Of a stretch of 34,378 bases of DNA, positions 31,888 to 34,378 are shown in pieces. The position numbers and the translations under genes are program-made. A model generated the notes under the pieces. The model made no database searches. It worked only from the letters and a program-made list of their open reading frames with translations, and was not told the DNA's origin. Source of the DNA: Streptomyces sp. WZ.A104. Lineage in GTDB: Bacteria; Actinomycetota; Actinomycetes; Streptomycetales; Streptomycetaceae. Numbering within the stretch: the first letter of the stretch is position 1; the number at the start of each line of letters is the position of its first letter. The stretch lies in NCBI RefSeq assembly GCF_002382885.1, contig NZ_NWVL01000078.1, positions 1-34,378 on the forward strand, written 5' to 3'.

Positions 31888-32331
31888 TCACCACGCTCCT
31901 CGGGCGGTGTGTGCGGCGGTGCCGCTGGTGATCCAGTCGGCGAGGGCTCGGATGTCGCGTAGGGCTCGATCGAACTCGCGACGGCTGTGGTCGCGGACCT
32001 CCGGTGAGGATCGGTGCGCGGACTGGCCGTACCAGACTCCGGCGTCGAGCACGTCGGCCCAGCGGCGGGCCAGGTCAGCGAGGAGCTGTTCGGGGAGGCC
32101 GTGGAGGCAGGTGCATGCGGTCTCGGTGAGTTCGGTGCGGAAGCGTCGAGCGTGCTCCTGGTGCTCACGGAGATCGGCGGGAAGCGTGATCGGTGCGCTG
32201 TGCCACGCGGGCAGGTGGGTGCAGGGGCTGACGTGTCCGATGGCCTCGGCGATGGCGGGTGCGGTGGTGCGGGTCTGGTGCAGCACGTGTGTGGTGGCGC
32301 TGTCGTGCTGGAGGTCCAGTGTGGTGGTCAT
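31888..32331 (-). CDS. Helical protein, unknown
   Basis: A 147-residue protein with many His and three Cys (VSPCTHLP, TACTCLHG) and a helical C-terminal part (REFDRALRDIRALADWI). AGGAACAGATC precedes the ATG at 32331. It has its own promoter at 32400-32428. The 180-bp gap 31708-31887 before the HTH-repeat gene contains no clear feature. The function is unknown. Confidence 0.7.
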   Translation of the reverse strand: MTTTLDLQHDSATTHVLHQTRTTAPAIAEAIGHVSPCTHLPAWHSAPITLPADLREHQEHARRFRTELTETACTCLHGLPEQLLADLARRWADVLDAGVWYGQSAHRSSPEVRDHSRREFDRALRDIRALADWITSGTAAHTARGAW

Positions 32332-32399
32332 GATCTGTTCCTGTTCGGGTGGTCGTGGTGGCCGGGGCCGGGCTTGCCCTCCCGTCTCCGACGTTTACT

Positions 32400-32428
32400 A
32401 AATTACCTATTCTGGGTGGTCGGGTCAA
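32400..32428 (-). promoter_or_regulatory. Promoter overlapping the upstream stop codon
   Basis: On the minus strand, TTGACC (32423-32428), a 17-bp spacer and TAATTT (32400-32405). This AT-rich patch overlaps the TAA of the gene ending at 32403 and gives a leader of about 60 nt to the ATG at 32331. Confidence 0.65.
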
Positions 32429-33131
32429 GCGACGCCACCGGGAGGTCATGCTCGTCGGGCCACCAGCCGGCGGCGGCGGCGTTGGCCTCGTGTCGGATCG
32501 CGGCGGCCTCCAGCGAGTCGGGGCTTCCGAGGTAGGCGGCGAACGGCGAGAGGGGGAGGGCTTCCGCGAGGGATCGGATGCGGAGGGCCTGTTCGGAAAG
32601 GATGCGCGCGGCAGCGGCGAAGAGGTCGCCGGGGGAGTCGGCCGAAGCGAGGTCGGCCCAGGCGCCCTCGCGCTGGCCCCGTACGGTGACGCGGAACGGG
32701 TGCGTACGAAGGGTGTACCGGTAGTCGGGGTGGCCGGGGCGCTCCGGTACGGACGGCGGGACGACGGCGGTGATGAGGTGGGGCGCCCGGGCGTGGGCCC
32801 ATGCCCGGTATCCGGCCAGGGTGATCTGCTCGGGCCGCGCGAGAGTGGCCACGTAGTCGGCGAGGGCGGGGATCTGGTGCGTCGGGGGTGCCCAACGCGA
32901 ATAGATCCGTGCTTCGGTTCGGTCGTCCGGTCCGAGCCAGTCGAGGATGGCGCGCTCGGGCATGAGGTGTCCGTTCTCGGCCGCCGCGCGGGCGACCGTC
33001 TTGATTGACCGTTGCGTTGGGCGTAGGGCAGCCCCTCGTACGTCGCAGGGGTGCCAGAAGTGAAAGGCGGCCCCAGGAGAGGCGCCGCCTCGTCTGCGGG
33101 CGCTGGGAGCGCCGGCAGGCCGCCGACTCAC
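32403..33131 (-). CDS. Unknown protein of the right-hand minus-strand operon
   Basis: A 242-residue protein from GTG 33131, which overlaps the upstream stop (GTGA); ATG 32963 (186 residues) is an alternative since the first 55 residues are basic and low in family-like features. The body has PERAILDWLGPDDRTEARIY and LRTHPFRVTVRGQREGAWADL, and no motif I recognise. Confidence 0.65.
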   Translation of the reverse strand: MSRRPAGAPSARRRGGASPGAAFHFWHPCDVRGAALRPTQRSIKTVARAAAENGHLMPERAILDWLGPDDRTEARIYSRWAPPTHQIPALADYVATLARPEQITLAGYRAWAHARAPHLITAVVPPSVPERPGHPDYRYTLRTHPFRVTVRGQREGAWADLASADSPGDLFAAAARILSEQALRIRSLAEALPLSPFAAYLGSPDSLEAAAIRHEANAAAAGWWPDEHDLPVASLDPTTQNR

Positions 33132-33520
33132 AGGCCTCGCTTCGCCTGGATCCTGCCGCGCAGCGGCTCACGCTCGACCACGCACGCCGGCCCGCGCACG
33201 GTCCAGCGCTCGGCCGGGTCGGCGTCCTCGGGCGGCGGGGTGTTGTCCGGGCCGGGCTCCCACACGAGCATCGACGCCGTGCCGTCGCAGTCGTCCAGGG
33301 CCTCGCGCTTCAGCGACCACAAGCTCCGGAGCGCCTGGTAGATCGTCGCGTTCCGCTCCTTCGCGACCGTGAGAACGGTGGTGGCGGTGTTGATGGTGCC
33401 CTGCCCATCACGGGCCCTGCGGGACAGCTCGCCCTGGGCGACCCCGAGCGAGGAGATGACTTCCAGCGGCCCGTACTCGGCGCGGTCGTTGGGTCGGAAG
33501 CGGACGTAGACGATCACCAT
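33128..33520 (-). CDS. Small protein, unknown
   Basis: A 130-residue protein starting MVIVYVRFRPNDRAEYGPLEV, followed by an apparent HTH-like helical section (QGTINTATTVLTVAKERNATIYQALRSL). The ATG at 33520 is very close to its AGGAGAC; GTG 33517, which overlaps the upstream stop, may be the true start. The function is unknown. Confidence 0.65.
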   Translation of the reverse strand: MVIVYVRFRPNDRAEYGPLEVISSLGVAQGELSRRARDGQGTINTATTVLTVAKERNATIYQALRSLWSLKREALDDCDGTASMLVWEPGPDNTPPPEDADPAERWTVRGPACVVEREPLRGRIQAKRGL

Positions 33521-34143
33521 GTCTCCTGAGTGGTGGCGGCGTGCGCGAGCCGTGGGGCCTCGACCGTATGGGTGTAGCCGCGGTAGCGGGGGCTGTGGTG
33601 GCGCAGGCCGGGGTGGAGTACGGCCGCCGGAGCCGGGCGGCCGTGACGTCGTTCCACGCGCGCGGCGAGGAGGAGGTCCATCGCTCGCTGCGCCTTGACC
33701 TCGGCTTGCTCTCGGATGTGGACGGGGCACTGCGCTGGGACGGTGACGCGGGAGGCGCGGAGGTCGATCTCGGCGGTGACCCGGCGGATCATGGCGCCGG
33801 CACCGCGCGGTTCGACGAACAGCGTCAGGTGTGCGTGGACCCGGTGGTCGTAGGGGCGGAGGAGTGCGTACTCGTTGCGCCAGGAACGGAATTCGGTGTC
33901 CGGTGAGATGCGCACGCTCGTGGGCACGGTTCGCCCGGTGCTGGCCGATCGGGTCAGGAGGGGCGCGGCGGGGTGCGGCTCGGTCCGCTGCACGTGCCGG
34001 TGGAAGGGGTACCAGCCGGACCCGTAGACCACGGGTGTGTCGTCGAGGGCATACGTCCAGCCTCCGAGGGGGAGATGGACGCCGTACATGTCGAACTCGT
34101 CTTCCTGGGCGGCCGTCGGGGACGGCGGTGTTCGGTGCGGCAT
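33514..34143 (-). CDS. Unknown protein
   Basis: A 209-residue protein with aromatic-rich N-terminus (DMYGVHLPLGGWTYALDD, VVYGSGWYPFHRHVQ) and a helical segment IREQAEVKAQRAMDLLLAARV. The ATG at 34143 has AGAAGG at good distance; an in-frame ATG at 34251 overlaps an upstream stop but has no ribosome-binding site. Its stop overlaps the next gene. No family is recognised. Confidence 0.65.
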   Translation of the reverse strand: MPHRTPPSPTAAQEDEFDMYGVHLPLGGWTYALDDTPVVYGSGWYPFHRHVQRTEPHPAAPLLTRSASTGRTVPTSVRISPDTEFRSWRNEYALLRPYDHRVHAHLTLFVEPRGAGAMIRRVTAEIDLRASRVTVPAQCPVHIREQAEVKAQRAMDLLLAARVERRHGRPAPAAVLHPGLRHHSPRYRGYTHTVEAPRLAHAATTQETW

Positions 34144-34247
34144 GGGACCTTCTTGTACGAACGGCGGGAGTGGCGAGGGTGTTCGCGTACGAGGCGGCTC
34201 GATGCCGCCGCGGACGCGGTCGTCCGGCGGGCGCACGGACGCCGGGC

Positions 34248-34378
34248 TCATGGGGCCGCGCGCTGGCGGTGGTCAGCGGCCTGGTGGTGCGTACGGCGGG
34301 GTGCGGCCGGGGCGGTTCGGCGCGGACGCGGCCGGGCCGGCTCGATGCCGGTCTGGGCGCGGTCCCGCGCGGACGGGC
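34248..34378 (-). CDS. Possible 3' end of a further gene at the right edge
   Basis: A frame is open from the right edge to a TGA at 34248-34250 and codes a basic Pro/Arg-rich tail ending HHQAADHRQRAAP. The ATG of the next gene's alternative start (34251) overlaps this stop. Coding status is uncertain because of the short length and high GC. Confidence 0.35.
   Translation of the reverse strand, partial: PSARDRAQTGIEPARPRPRRTAPAAPRRTHHQAADHRQRAAP

Overview
The window looks like accessory DNA from a high-GC actinomycete, most probably a Streptomyces plasmid (perhaps a large linear one) or an integrative conjugative element. Pointers are the very high GC, the strong G/C bias at third codon positions, frequent GTG/TTG starts, 4-base stop/start overlaps, an LAHTG sorting signal, and a complete mating-pair/type IV secretion (T4SS) gene set paired with a MobF relaxase. 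No rRNA, tRNA, transposase, CRISPR array or core housekeeping gene was seen.

Layout. (1) 1-602 is the 3' end of a gene with an 18-residue tandem coiled-coil repeat and a basic C-terminal domain, perhaps a partition or DNA-binding protein. It is followed at 602-792 by a non-coding block of inverted and repeated ATGACACGG-type sequences. (2) 888-4038, minus strand, is a four-gene cassette: HTH (XRE-like) regulator, ImmA/IrrE-type metallopeptidase, MAB_1171c-type membrane protein and a PAP2-like membrane protein. It is bounded by a perfect 19-bp hairpin. (3) 4039-4540 is a divergent control region. It has four related 18-bp semi-palindromes arranged as two pairs about 45 bp apart, a sigma70-like promoter and a long perfect hairpin in the rightward leader. 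(4) 4541-20491, plus strand, is a long conjugation cluster: sortase-anchored surface protein, SH3-like secreted protein, NTF2-like lipoprotein, transglycosylase/NlpC-P60 hydrolase, two-helix VirB2-like protein, second VirB8/NTF2-like protein, VirB6/TrbL-like protein, SCO6880-type protein, VirB4-type ATPase, a small Cys protein, a winged-helix/zinc protein, a VirD4-type coupling ATPase, a DUF4913-like protein, two unknown proteins, a nucleotidyltransferase fused to a coiled coil, and a small Cys-rich protein. (5) 20551-23200 holds a lipoprotein and a Schlafen/AlbA_2-domain protein. (6) 23259-28268, minus strand, is a MobF relaxase-helicase. It starts with TTG and appears to be coupled to a 24-codon leader ORF that is itself predicted to be leaderless. 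(7) 28472-34378 is a set of small, mostly unrecognised genes, including a frameshifted remnant, a predicted leaderless coiled-coil/HTH gene, a three-repeat HTH protein and a four-gene minus-strand group running off the right edge.

How it works together (inference): the relaxase nicks at an oriT that was not located but is probably near its own 5' end, the VirD4-type ATPase recruits the complex, and the VirB1/B3/B4/B6/B8-like proteins form the channel. The anchored adhesin may hold mating cells together. The HTH regulator divergent from the operon, with operator-like pairs on both sides, is the natural candidate for controlling transfer. This differs from the single-protein TraB system used by many Streptomyces plasmids. 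All functional assignments come from motif reading; no database search was done.
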